From an uncultured Prevotella sp. (GTDB lineage: Bacteria > Bacteroidota > Bacteroidia > Bacteroidales > Bacteroidaceae), in contig ONAJ01000032.1 in NCBI GenBank assembly GCA_900315775.1, positions 1 to 33,945 of the forward strand: a stretch of 33,945 bases of DNA. Direction: 5' to 3'. Of the stretch, positions 1 to 7,040 are shown in pieces. How positions within the stretch are numbered: position 1 is the first letter of the stretch; each line of letters begins with the position of its first letter. The notes beneath the pieces are model-generated. The model was given only the letters and a program-made list of their open reading frames with translations, ran no database searches and was not told where the DNA came from. A program made the translations under genes and the position numbers.

Positions 1-403
1 TTTTTGCAATCTATGAGGCAAAAACTATTATTATATATTATAATTATAATTATAATATATAATAAAATAATATATGTTATTATTTGGAATGTATTATCGA
101 ACCCCCAGTGTGTTATCAAAAAACATTCCTGTCCTAAGTGCATAAGTCATAAGTGCATAACTTCTGACTCTGTGCAAACGTTTTACGTACATGGCTACGG
201 GTAGGCTGACGGCACCGCCCTGATTCAGGGCCCCCCTTGGATAACGGAATAACGAAACGTTACCCTATCGTTGACAACATGGGTGAAAAAGGATGATGGT
301 TGATGGTTGAATTACAATGTATTGCCTACGGCAAGTAGGAAGTATAAAGTAAGAAGGAAGAAAGCGGAGCTTCGGCTCCGCTATTTTTCGTGGTGCGGGG
401 TTA
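1..403. other. Intergenic region, AT-rich, no gene recognised
   Basis: No convincing gene is seen in these 403 bases. The left part is very AT-rich with an ATAATT-like run near 33-60. Positions 136-160 hold a short repeat of AAGTGCAT, AAGTCAT, AAGTGCAT. Positions 217-231 form a small GC-rich dyad (GCCCTGA, one base, TCAGGGC). On the minus strand 239-254 reads as two octamers, CGTTATTC and CGTTATCC, related to the array at 11942-11981. A 66-codon open frame at 4-204 has low-complexity sequence and is not credible as a gene. Confidence 0.6.
361..390 (-). terminator. Hairpin terminator after the small membrane protein gene
   Basis: AGCGGAGC at 363-370 and GCTCCGCT at 375-382 form a perfect 8-bp stem with a four-base loop. 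It lies about 20 bases past the stop of the minus-strand gene at 404-967. Read on the minus strand the stem is preceded by an A run and followed by a T-rich stretch; read on the plus strand it is followed by ATTTTT. It could therefore act in both directions. Confidence 0.7.
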
Positions 404-967
404 CTATTCTTTTGTTTCAGTAACGTAACATGCTACCAGTCCGTAGGTGATGGTGGGACGTATCCAGATTTCAGTGAGCAGGTAGTTCGTGCCTTCGGTA
501 ACAGGCTGAAGGACAGAGATTTCGTAATGATAGATGGCGGCAATGAGGACGTCGATTACAAAGATTGTCCATAAATCACGCTTGGAGTAACTCTTCCATC
601 GTCTTCGGGAATAGAAATACGTGAGTGTAAGAAGCAGCAGCTCCGAGAGTATAAGACTGGATATGCGGAGCACTTCGCTACTGAAATCGGCGCGGACAAG
701 GATATCGCGAATGAGTATAGTCATACCTACGCACAACGTACACCAGTAGTTGAAATGGTCTGGCTTGAGACGGTTGAAGAAGAACATCCACATCATGACC
801 AGACATGCCAGATAAAACATGTCGAGGACAAGCTCTACCCACGTGTCCTTAAGCCCGAAATGAACAACAGCATAAAACATGACGCCAACGGAAACCATAG
901 CGGACACGGATGTGATTAAAATGTCGATAACTTTGGCTTTCTTTTTGAATCTAACATTTTTTTCCAT
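404..967 (-). CDS. Small multi-pass membrane protein, function unknown
   Basis: A 187-residue protein that I do not recognise. It has about five hydrophobic segments, roughly residues 14-37, 43-65, 73-90, 99-118 and 130-147, joined by short charged loops. The N-terminus (MEKNVRFKKKAK) is strongly basic, which would keep it cytoplasmic. No enzymatic motif is visible. It starts at an ATG 35 bases after the stop of the HD-domain gene and is probably the last gene of the run that begins with the OadA-like gene at 3317. A hairpin terminator follows at 361-390. It is likely real, given its length, position and amphipathic pattern, but its function is open. Confidence 0.7.
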   Translation of the reverse strand: MEKNVRFKKKAKVIDILITSVSAMVSVGVMFYAVVHFGLKDTWVELVLDMFYLACLVMMWMFFFNRLKPDHFNYWCTLCVGMTILIRDILVRADFSSEVLRISSLILSELLLLTLTYFYSRRRWKSYSKRDLWTIFVIDVLIAAIYHYEISVLQPVTEGTNYLLTEIWIRPTITYGLVACYVTETKE

Positions 968-1002
968 AATTGTTGTCGGGTTTTAGTGCTAAAGACTAAG
1001 GG

Positions 1003-1539
1003 CTATTCGAACAGCTTGGTGAGTTCGTGGAAGCGGATGATGGTGTCTTCGCCGAATTTCAGGAGGCTGTGTTCTGCCTGTTCGAGGGTTTTCTCGGTGT
1101 GTAGCTTTGTCTTTGAGAAGAATTTGTCGGCATAGCATACTACCTTTTCTTCGAGTGTCTCGGGGAGGAGGTCCATGTGGGGTAGTGGCAGTTGTCGTTC
1201 GAGGATTGTCTGCAGCGTGATGCCCGTTCCGGTATGGCGCTCGCACACGCGGGCGTGCTGGGGAAATCCTTCGGCACGGAGGAGTTCGGCGCCTATGGGT
1301 CCGTGACAGATGTAGGGCTCTGTGCCGTGACAGTGGATGCCCGGGGCGTCGCAGCGGAAGATGCCGATGTCGTGGAGCATTGCTGCCTCTTCGACAAAGC
1401 GGCGGTCGATGTGCAGTTCGGGGTGTGCATCGACGATGGCGAGTGCCTTGAGTGCTACGCTATGGCTATGAACAAGGAGGACGTGGCGCAGCGCGTCGTC
1501 CTCCTTGTAGTATTTATCGATGATTCTCTGATAGTCCAT
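1003..1539 (-). CDS. HD-domain protein (predicted metal-dependent phosphohydrolase)
   Basis: A 178-residue protein with the hallmarks of the HD superfamily: an N-terminal helix with HVLLVHSHSVA, the signature AAMLHDIGIF (His-Asp near residues 56-57), a following HG motif in CHGPIGAELL, and a later CERHTGTG segment. Such proteins bind divalent metal and usually hydrolyse phosphomonoesters or nucleotides. The short stand-alone HDIG type seen here has no experimentally fixed substrate that I can name. The ATG at 1539 is two bases after the stop of the OadA-like gene, so the two genes are almost certainly co-transcribed. Confidence is high for the fold and low for the substrate. Confidence 0.85.
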   Translation of the reverse strand: MDYQRIIDKYYKEDDALRHVLLVHSHSVALKALAIVDAHPELHIDRRFVEEAAMLHDIGIFRCDAPGIHCHGTEPYICHGPIGAELLRAEGFPQHARVCERHTGTGITLQTILERQLPLPHMDLLPETLEEKVVCYADKFFSKTKLHTEKTLEQAEHSLLKFGEDTIIRFHELTKLFE

Positions 1540-1541
1540 TA

Positions 1542-3317
1542 TTACTCTTGTGGACGTTCTATGTAACCAAGAATATCACCACGATTTACCTTGGCGCCCT
1601 GCTTTGCGGTGACTTCGACGAGTTTTCCGCCGAGACATGCGGGTACGGACTCTATTGCGCCCCAAGGGGTCTGGATGTAGCAGAATACCTGGCTCTCGGT
1701 ATATTCCTGACCGATGAACGGTTCGATGCACGGTGCGCACTCGCTGTCGCCGCTGAACTCGTAGTATATCTGTCCCTTTACGGGTGCTACTATAGGGTCT
1801 GCCTTGGCGTGCTTGAAGGCTGCCACCTGTTCCGGTGTGAGTGAAGCGCCGAGTTTTGCATCCTTTGCCTTCTGCAGGTCGGCGAGCATACGTTTCTTGG
1901 CGATGCCGCTCTTGTAGTCGCGGTACTGTTCCGGGTGCATAGCCAGTTCGTAGAGTTCCTCGTCGTCCTTGCCGTAGTCCCATCCGTTCTCGTCCATCTC
2001 CTTGCGGAAGTCGTCGAGAGCGTTAGGAATAAGAGTGTGCGGGTCGGCTGTGGTGAACTCTCTGCCCTGTTTCTCTGCGAGTGCTACGAGTTCGGGGTCT
2101 ATTGTTCCAGGAATCTTTCCGCTCTTGCCGAGAATCATTCCCCACATGGAGTCGTCCATCATGACGAAGCGTCCCTTGCCCTGAGCGAGTGTGAGGAGGT
2201 TCATGAGTGCTATGTTCTTGACATACTGGCTGAACGGTGTTACGAGTGGTGGATAGCCGACACGTGGCCATACGTAGGCAACCTCGTCGAAGAGTTTTAC
2301 GAGCATCTCGTCGGTGGTATATTCAGGCTGTCCCTTGCTCTTGAGGATGGTGTTGATAGAGCGGTGGATACCTGCGAGGTCTGCCATCATAGAGCCCATC
2401 ATTCCGCCGGGGAGTCCGCATCCGAGCAGCAGACTTGACATGTGTTTGTTGCCTGGATTGATGAAGTATCCCAGCCAGTCGTCGATGAACTCCTGGGTGA
2501 GGGTACGTGCCTGCATGTAAGCGTTCATATTGATTTCCTTGACCTCGAAGCCTTCGTTCTTCAGCATAGACTGTACGGAGATGATGTCCGGATGAACCTT
2601 TCCCCAAGAGAGTGGTTCGATGGCTGTATCGATGACGTCGGCACCGTTGTTACATACTTCGAGTATTGACGCCATAGAGAGTCCTGGTCCGGAGTGTCCG
2701 TGGTACTGTATGATGACGTCGGGGTGCTTTGTCTTTATAGCCTTTGTCAGTGCTCCGAGCATTGCGGGCTGTCCGATACCAGCCATATCCTTAAGACAGA
2801 TTTCCTCGGCGCCGGCAGCGATAACCTCGTCGGCTATTCCGCTGTAGTACTCTACGGTGTGGACGGGTGATGTGGTGATACACAGGGTAGCCTGTGGTGT
2901 CATGCCTGCCGCCTTAGCCCACTTGATGGAAGGAATGATATTTCGGGTGTCGTTAAGTCCGCAGAAGATACGTGGGATGTCAACACCCTGTGCGTGCTTA
3001 ACCTTATACTGCAACTCGCGAACATCGTCGGGCACGGGGTACATTCTCAGCGCGTTGAGTCCGCGGTCGAGCATGTGTGTCTTTATGCCTACTTCGTTGA
3101 AAGGTTTACAGAAGGCACGAACGGCGTCGTTAGGGTTCTCGCCAGCGAGGAGATTAACCTGTTCGAAGGCTCCACCGTTGGTTTCCACACGGTCGAAAAC
3201 ACCCATGTCGATGATAGCTGGTGCTACGCGTTCCAACTGGTCTTTGCGTGGCTGAAACTTACCTGAGCTCTGCCACATGTCTCTGTAAACAAGACTAAAC
3301 TGTATTCTCTTCTTCAT
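1542..3317 (-). CDS. OadA/pyruvate carboxylase subunit B-like carboxyltransferase with a degenerate biotinyl domain
   Basis: A 591-residue protein of the oxaloacetate decarboxylase alpha / pyruvate carboxylase B family. The N-terminal half is an HMGL-like TIM barrel whose metal-site elements are visible: YRDMWQSS near residue 11, the Lys in CLKDMAG near 175, and the HGH pair near 206. A conserved PYC-type domain follows. The last ~85 residues fold like a biotinyl/lipoyl domain (APVKGQI near the start, GQEYTESQVFCYI, then GDILGYIE at the end). Where family members carry the biotin motif EAMKME, this protein has QTPWGA; the Lys position is Trp, encoded by TGG at 1662-1664 (complement). It may take its carboxyl group from a separate carrier protein or may have changed reaction. 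It is the first gene of a run with the HD protein and the membrane protein. A TATCTTTG promoter element lies at 3353-3360. Confidence 0.85.
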   Translation of the reverse strand: MKKRIQFSLVYRDMWQSSGKFQPRKDQLERVAPAIIDMGVFDRVETNGGAFEQVNLLAGENPNDAVRAFCKPFNEVGIKTHMLDRGLNALRMYPVPDDVRELQYKVKHAQGVDIPRIFCGLNDTRNIIPSIKWAKAAGMTPQATLCITTSPVHTVEYYSGIADEVIAAGAEEICLKDMAGIGQPAMLGALTKAIKTKHPDVIIQYHGHSGPGLSMASILEVCNNGADVIDTAIEPLSWGKVHPDIISVQSMLKNEGFEVKEINMNAYMQARTLTQEFIDDWLGYFINPGNKHMSSLLLGCGLPGGMMGSMMADLAGIHRSINTILKSKGQPEYTTDEMLVKLFDEVAYVWPRVGYPPLVTPFSQYVKNIALMNLLTLAQGKGRFVMMDDSMWGMILGKSGKIPGTIDPELVALAEKQGREFTTADPHTLIPNALDDFRKEMDENGWDYGKDDEELYELAMHPEQYRDYKSGIAKKRMLADLQKAKDAKLGASLTPEQVAAFKHAKADPIVAPVKGQIYYEFSGDSECAPCIEPFIGQEYTESQVFCYIQTPWGAIESVPACLGGKLVEVTAKQGAKVNRGDILGYIERPQE

Positions 3318-3352
3318 ACTTTAAAGCTTTATGTTTTTCTGTATTTTGAGCG

Positions 3353-3360
3353 CAAAGATA
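3353..3360 (-). promoter_or_regulatory. -7 promoter element of the OadA-like gene
   Basis: The minus strand reads TATCTTTG, matching the Bacteroidetes -7 consensus TAnnTTTG, 35 bases before the ATG at 3317. I see no clear TTG at the -33 position. Confidence 0.55.
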
Positions 3361-3412
3361 GTGAAAAATGTAAAAATGAGAAAATAATATAGTGAAAAAA
3401 TGAATTTTTTAC

Positions 3413-3420
3413 TACCTTTG
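3413..3420 (+). promoter_or_regulatory. -7 promoter element of the lipoprotein gene
   Basis: TACCTTTG matches TAnnTTTG and lies 20 bases before the ATG at 3441. No clear -33 TTG is present in the A/T-rich stretch upstream. It faces away from the OadA-like promoter, with about 50 bases between the two elements. Confidence 0.5.
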
Positions 3421-3440
3421 CAAGCGTAATTCTTAAAGAG

Positions 3441-4181
3441 ATGAAGGTAACGACAATTCTTTCAGTAGCATTTGCAGCGCTGATGATAGCAGGCTGCAGC
3501 GACAAAAAGCCCGCCGAACAGAAGGACGGAATAGGTTTGCAAACCAAGATAGACGGCGACTCCACACTTTACGGTCTCGCCTGCGACGGATGTACCGACT
3601 CCGTGCTGGTGTTTCTGCCTGGAAAAGGTGGCGACCCCGTCACATATAATATAATAGGTGCTATGGAGCACCACAAGGTTCTTGGTCGTCCGAGTGTTGG
3701 CGACTGGGTATGTATTATTGTTAACGGCAATGACACTACGAAGGCGGACCTCGTTATCAATCTTGATAAGCTGAAGGGCAACTGGGCGCGTCTTGAGATG
3801 CCTACGTTGCTGAAGAGGATAAACAACGACGATTTGCTCTCCGATGCCGAGGAGCACGAGCGCGACTCGATGCTGAAGTCGCAGCTTGTCCCCCAGGAGA
3901 TAGGTTTCTCGCTGAAGCGTCACTACGTGGCAATGCCAATAGGACTGTGGCGTCCCAACGTGGACCCGGAGAGTCCCGTGGTGTTTCCCAAGCCGAAACC
4001 CTACACCAAGTGGCACATCTTCAACGGTCATCTGGTGCTCACAGAGGGCTCGTTCGCCATTGTCGACAGCCTGAAGAAAAAAGAAGAGAAGCACGATACC
4101 GTTGATATCATACTTCTCCAGACTGATTCCCTGCGCATACGTTACAAAGACGGTACGGAGCGGGGGTATTATAGGAAATAA
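3441..4181 (+). CDS. Putative lipoprotein, function unknown
   Basis: A 246-residue protein with a clear lipoprotein signal: a short basic start, a hydrophobic stretch and a lipobox ending LMIAGC, giving a lipidated Cys at residue 19. The mature part begins with a charged linker (SDKKPAEQKDG) and a segment with a CDGC motif (residues 50-53) in LYGLACDGCTDSVLVFLP. A second module near residues 190-246 repeats a beta-rich pattern. I do not recognise the family; the CDGC pair is reminiscent of, but does not match, NlpE-type lipoproteins. The gene stands alone between a divergent OadA-like gene and a convergent queF. The ATG at 3441 is preceded by AAAGAG. An exported lipid-anchored protein of unknown role is the most that can be said. 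Confidence 0.7.
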   Translation: MKVTTILSVAFAALMIAGCSDKKPAEQKDGIGLQTKIDGDSTLYGLACDGCTDSVLVFLPGKGGDPVTYNIIGAMEHHKVLGRPSVGDWVCIIVNGNDTTKADLVINLDKLKGNWARLEMPTLLKRINNDDLLSDAEEHERDSMLKSQLVPQEIGFSLKRHYVAMPIGLWRPNVDPESPVVFPKPKPYTKWHIFNGHLVLTEGSFAIVDSLKKKEEKHDTVDIILLQTDSLRIRYKDGTERGYYRK

Positions 4182-4199
4182 CCTCGCACCCACGATATT

Positions 4200-4667
4200 C
4201 TATTGATGAGTTGCGAAACGCTGCTCAGCCAGTTTCTCGTACTTTGTTCCCTTACGACCGTAGTTTGCATAGGGGTGGATGCTTATGCCACCGCGTGGTG
4301 TAAACAGTCCTGTCACCTCAATATACTTTGGATCCATAAGACGGATGAGGTCCTTCATGATGACGTTGACGCAGTCCTCGTGGAAGTCGCCGTGATTACG
4401 GAAACTAAAGAGGTATAGTTTCAGGCTCTTCGACTCCACCATACGCTCGTCGGGGATGTACTGGATGACGATTTCGGCGAAGTCGGGCTGTCCTGTGATG
4501 GGGCATAGCGACGTGAACTCCGGACAGTTGAACTTCACCCAGTAGTCGTTCTCGGGGTGTTTGTTGGTAAACGTCTCGAGCACTTCGGGGGCGTAGTCGT
4601 CCTTGTACTGTGTCTTTGCGCCGAGGGCTTTCAGTCCTTCGTTGCTCCTTACTCCTTTATTTTCCAT
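4200..4667 (-). CDS. queF: NADPH-dependent 7-cyano-7-deazaguanine (preQ0) reductase QueF
   Basis: A 155-residue protein of the unimodular QueF type, which reduces the nitrile of preQ0 to the amine of preQ1 in queuosine biosynthesis. The catalytic motif [14 protein letters not shown] places the nucleophilic Cys at residue 55 and the acid Asp at 62, the numbering of Bacillus subtilis QueF. The signature [20 protein letters not shown] (78-97) supplies the substrate-binding Glu residues. I chose the ATG at 4667 because the protein then begins like other QueF proteins ([16 protein letters not shown]); the frame is open upstream to 4721 but would then overlap the preceding gene by 65 bases. With the chosen start the overlap with the thioredoxin-like gene is 11 bases, suggesting translational coupling. 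No other queuosine gene is in the window. Confidence 0.93.
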   Translation of the reverse strand: MENKGVRSNEGLKALGAKTQYKDDYAPEVLETFTNKHPENDYWVKFNCPEFTSLCPITGQPDFAEIVIQYIPDERMVESKSLKLYLFSFRNHGDFHEDCVNVIMKDLIRLMDPKYIEVTGLFTPRGGISIHPYANYGRKGTKYEKLAEQRFATHQ

Positions 4668-5370
4668 ATATCTTGCTGAGTGTTTCTTCCAGTTTCTCGC
4701 CACGCAGGTTTGTAGCAACAATCTTTCCGTCGGGACCGATGAGCAGGCTTGCGGGAATAGAGCTTACGCCGTAGATAGCAGAAGCGGCGCACTTCCATCC
4801 CTTGAGGTCGGAGATGTGGTGCCAGGGGGTATTAAGGTCTTTGACAGCCTTCTCCCACGCCTTCTGCTGCTGGTCGAACGATACTCCCACGATGTCGAAG
4901 CCCTTGCTGTGGTATTTGTTGTATGCAGCCACCACGTTAGGCATCTCCTCGCGACACGGTCCGCACCACGAAGCCCAGAAGTCAACCATAACGTAGTTGC
5001 CCTTGCCAGCCCAGTCGCTAAGCTTTGCAGCCTTGCCGGAGAGGTCGTTCATCTGGAGGTCAATGAACTGTCTGCCAAGCATTATCTTGTCGTACTCCTT
5101 CTGGGCGAAGTCGTCGTATTCGCCGTACATGCGCTCCAGCTCAGGTTCCATAGCCTCTGCCTCCGTCTTCTTGCCAGCCTTTACGAGTTCCTCGTATTTC
5201 ATATATACTTCGGCAAAGCCCTTGTACTTTTCGGCGGTCTTCTTCTGGTACTCCTTCAGCTGTGCTGTGAGGTCCGTTGTCTGTTCAGTATTCTCTACTG
5301 GCTTTTTCTTCTGTGCCTGACATGATAGCAGGAAGGCACCCAGTAGTGTGCATAAAAAAAACTTTTTCAT
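4657..5370 (-). CDS. TlpA/ResA-like thioredoxin-fold lipoprotein
   Basis: A 237-residue envelope protein. The N-terminus [17 protein letters not shown] is a lipoprotein signal with the lipidated Cys at residue 17. Residues ~30-95 are a charged helical region, as in Bacteroidetes AhpC/TlpA proteins that carry an N-terminal DUF4369-like or helical domain. The C-terminal thioredoxin domain (about 98-237) has [15 protein letters not shown] with the redox pair Cys136/Cys139 and the cis-proline loop SIPASLLI (Pro206). It is likely a periplasmic-facing thiol-disulfide oxidoreductase or reductant. It starts 10 bases after the exchanger gene and overlaps queF by 11 bases, so it is the middle gene of a three-gene operon whose members have no obvious functional link. 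Confidence 0.9.
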   Translation of the reverse strand: MKKFFLCTLLGAFLLSCQAQKKKPVENTEQTTDLTAQLKEYQKKTAEKYKGFAEVYMKYEELVKAGKKTEAEAMEPELERMYGEYDDFAQKEYDKIMLGRQFIDLQMNDLSGKAAKLSDWAGKGNYVMVDFWASWCGPCREEMPNVVAAYNKYHSKGFDIVGVSFDQQQKAWEKAVKDLNTPWHHISDLKGWKCAASAIYGVSSIPASLLIGPDGKIVATNLRGEKLEETLSKIYGK

Positions 5371-5380
5371 ATCTGTAAAC

Positions 5381-6322
5381 TTATAAGTTATAAATCAAGA
5401 AACTAAGGTAGGCTGCGAAAATAGCAGTAAGTACGGCTCCCTCCCAGCGTGCTACCGTGTATTTAGTATAGCTGAAGAGCCACAGCAGCAGGATGCCGCC
5501 GAGCATTACGGAGTAGTCAATGATGGTGATGCCCTGAATATCCATAGGGAGGATGAGTCCTGTGACACCAAGAATCATAAGGATGTTGAAGACGTTAGAG
5601 CCTATGACGTTGCCGATAGCTATGGCGCTCTTTCCCTTCTTAGCGGCGACGATGCTCGTTGCCAGTTCGGGCAGCGACGTGCCGCCGGCAACTATGGTAA
5701 GACCTATTACGGCATCGCTGACGCCGAAGGTACGTGCAATGCTTGTAGCCCCGTCAACAAAGAGGTTTGAGCCTACGACGAGACACGCCAGTCCGAGCAC
5801 GATGTAGCAGCATGCCAGCCAGCTCTTCATAGCGGGCTGCGCCACCTGTTCGCCTGCGTCAGGAACGGTCTGGGGCTGCGTCTTTGCTCCCCTCACCGTG
5901 ACCACCATGAATATTATGAAGCCGACGAAGAGCAGTGCGGCATCAAGGCGACTTATCTCGCCGTTGTAGGCGAAGACGAGCAGCGCCATAGAAGCAAGTA
6001 CTGCAAAGGGGATGTCCTTCTTCACCGTTCCGGCGCTGATAGTCATTGGAGCCACCATTGCCGTAACGCCCACAATGAGCAGGGTGTTGAAGATGTTTGA
6101 ACCCACTACGTTTCCTACGGCGAGGTCGGAGGTGCCCTTTACGGCAGACATCATACTGACGAAAAATTCGGGCATAGAAGTTCCCATAGCCACGACGGTA
6201 AGTCCGACAACAATTTCGGTTATCTTCAGCCGGCGTGCTATCTCCGATGCACCTTCGGTAAGTCTGTCGGCACCCCACAGAACGAGTACGGCGCCAAGAA
6301 TTATGAATAAAGCGTCTAACAT
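5381..6322 (-). CDS. Calcium/sodium antiporter (YrbG-type CaCA family)
   Basis: A 313-residue integral membrane protein of the cation/Ca2+ antiporter superfamily. The two homologous alpha-repeats are plain: VGLTVVAMGTSMPEFFVSM with GNVVGSNIFNTLLIVG in the first half, and IGLTIVAGGTSLPELATSI with GNVIGSNVFNILMILG in the second. The acidic residues in the two GTSxPE motifs are the expected ion ligands. About ten hydrophobic segments are visible, with a short hydrophilic loop (TQPQTVPDAGEQ) in the middle between the halves. It would exchange Na+ (or H+/K+) for Ca2+ across the inner membrane. It is the first gene of the run with the thioredoxin-like protein and queF. The ATG at 6322 lies 8 bases after a TATCTTCG element, so the transcript may be nearly leaderless. 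Confidence 0.93.
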   Translation of the reverse strand: MLDALFIILGAVLVLWGADRLTEGASEIARRLKITEIVVGLTVVAMGTSMPEFFVSMMSAVKGTSDLAVGNVVGSNIFNTLLIVGVTAMVAPMTISAGTVKKDIPFAVLASMALLVFAYNGEISRLDAALLFVGFIIFMVVTVRGAKTQPQTVPDAGEQVAQPAMKSWLACCYIVLGLACLVVGSNLFVDGATSIARTFGVSDAVIGLTIVAGGTSLPELATSIVAAKKGKSAIAIGNVIGSNVFNILMILGVTGLILPMDIQGITIIDYSVMLGGILLLWLFSYTKYTVARWEGAVLTAIFAAYLSFLIYNL

Positions 6323-6330
6323 TTCGGGTG

Positions 6331-6338
6331 CGAAGATA
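6331..6338 (-). promoter_or_regulatory. Possible -7 element of the antiporter operon
   Basis: The minus strand reads TATCTTCG, one base off TAnnTTTG. It sits 8 bases before the ATG at 6322 and directly beyond the T run of the hsp20 terminator, so terminator and promoter are packed together. Confidence 0.4.
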
Positions 6339-6371
6339 CAAAAAATCCCCGAATGAGAAAAACATTCGGGG
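6339..6371 (-). terminator. Rho-independent terminator of hsp20
   Basis: CCCCGAATG at 6347-6355 pairs with CATTCGGGG at 6363-6371 around a seven-base loop. On the minus strand, downstream of hsp20 (stop at 6392), the stem is followed by a run of six T. This is a textbook intrinsic terminator. Confidence 0.9.
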
Positions 6372-6391
6372 ACTTTCTTTTCAAAATGAGG

Positions 6392-6823
6392 TTAACCCAC
6401 TGTTATTTGGCGTTCAACCTTCACTTCCTCCTTGATGTTCTTAGGAAGCGTTACGGAGAGCACTCCGTCGGCAACCTTAGCACCAATCTCCTCCTTGTTA
6501 ACGTCGTCAGGAAGTATCAAGGTCTGCTCGTACTTAGAGTAGTTGAACTCGCGGCGCAGGTAGTGAGCCTTCTGGTCTTCGTCCTTTGTCTCCTGCTTAT
6601 GCTCCATCTTTATTACGAGGTCTCCCTCCTGGTTAAGGTTGACGTTGAAGTCCTCCTTTGTCATTCCTGGAGCAGCGAGCTCTACGATATACTCTTTTTC
6701 TGTTTCCTTTACGTTGATAGCAGGTGCCGTAGCGTTAGCCTTTGGCATATAGTCGGTGTCGAAGAAATCGTTAAACACTGTTGGCAACCATGAATTACGT
6801 CTTGCAAATGTTGGATACATCAT
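6392..6823 (-). CDS. Small heat-shock protein, Hsp20/alpha-crystallin family
   Basis: A 143-residue chaperone that would hold unfolding proteins in the cytoplasm. The N-terminal segment is short (MMYPTFARRNSWLPTVFNDFFD); the alpha-crystallin domain runs from about residue 33 (INVKETEKEYIVELAAPGM) to the C-terminus and contains the conserved ADGVLSVTLPK motif. I set the start at the ATG at 6823 (a second ATG follows at 6820) because GGAGG lies 8 bases upstream at 6832-6836; a TTG at 6838 would start before that ribosome-binding site. The gene is transcribed alone, divergent from the M48 peptidase gene, and ends in a strong terminator. Two direct repeats at 6930-6965 may carry its regulation. 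Confidence 0.93.
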   Translation of the reverse strand: MMYPTFARRNSWLPTVFNDFFDTDYMPKANATAPAINVKETEKEYIVELAAPGMTKEDFNVNLNQEGDLVIKMEHKQETKDEDQKAHYLRREFNYSKYEQTLILPDDVNKEEIGAKVADGVLSVTLPKNIKEEVKVERQITVG

Positions 6824-6914
6824 AATAATTACCTCCAAATTATATTTTAAAAGTTAGACTTATTTGTTTGTTGTTAATTAATTCTCTTTGCCCTCAGTGA
6901 GGCAATACCCGTAC

Positions 6915-6944
6915 CAAAGAGCCGAAAGCGACAAAATGACACAA
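6915..6944 (-). promoter_or_regulatory. Possible promoter of hsp20
   Basis: On the minus strand TTG (6944-6942) is followed after 19 bases by GCTCTTTG (6922-6915). The spacing is right, but the -7 element has GC in place of the usual TA. The -33 TTG lies inside one of the 15-bp direct repeats, which would fit promoter control by a factor binding those repeats. Confidence 0.35.
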
Positions 6945-6965
6945 GGAAAGGACAAATTGACACAA
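6930..6965. repeat. Two 15-bp direct repeats between hsp20 and the M48 gene
   Basis: GACAAAATGACACAA (6930-6944) and GACAAATTGACACAA (6951-6965) differ at one base and start 21 bases apart, about two helical turns. They lie between the divergent hsp20 and M48 peptidase genes. A related element, GACAAAATGTCA, occurs upstream of htrA at 31824-31835. They are candidate operators for a stress regulator; this is inference. Confidence 0.6.
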
Positions 6966-6984
6966 AAGAAATAATTGTGATTAG

Positions 6985-7015
6985 TTGGCTTATAAAAAAA
7001 TAAGTAGTAATTTTG
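6985..7015 (+). promoter_or_regulatory. Promoter of the M48 peptidase gene
   Basis: TTG at 6985-6987, a 20-base spacer, and TAATTTTG at 7008-7015 match the Bacteroidetes consensus. The ATG follows 25 bases later. Confidence 0.7.
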
Positions 7016-7040
7016 TAGCTCAAAAGAAAACACAGCAGAT

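Noticed and set aside
4-204. 66-codon open frame at the left edge
   Set aside because: Low-complexity Ile/Tyr-rich start from AT-rich DNA, no ribosome-binding site and no recognisable domain.
989-1246. Arg/Pro-rich frame within the HD-domain gene
   Set aside because: It is an alternate frame of a well-supported gene with composition typical of a shadow.
3462-4193. 243-codon open frame opposite the lipoprotein gene
   Set aside because: The plus-strand frame has a lipoprotein signal and a promoter; the opposite frame shows no domain and is best explained as its shadow.
4668-4721. Longer queF start
   Set aside because: It would overlap the thioredoxin-like gene by 65 bases and add residues not typical of QueF; the ATG at 4667 gives the family's usual N-terminus.
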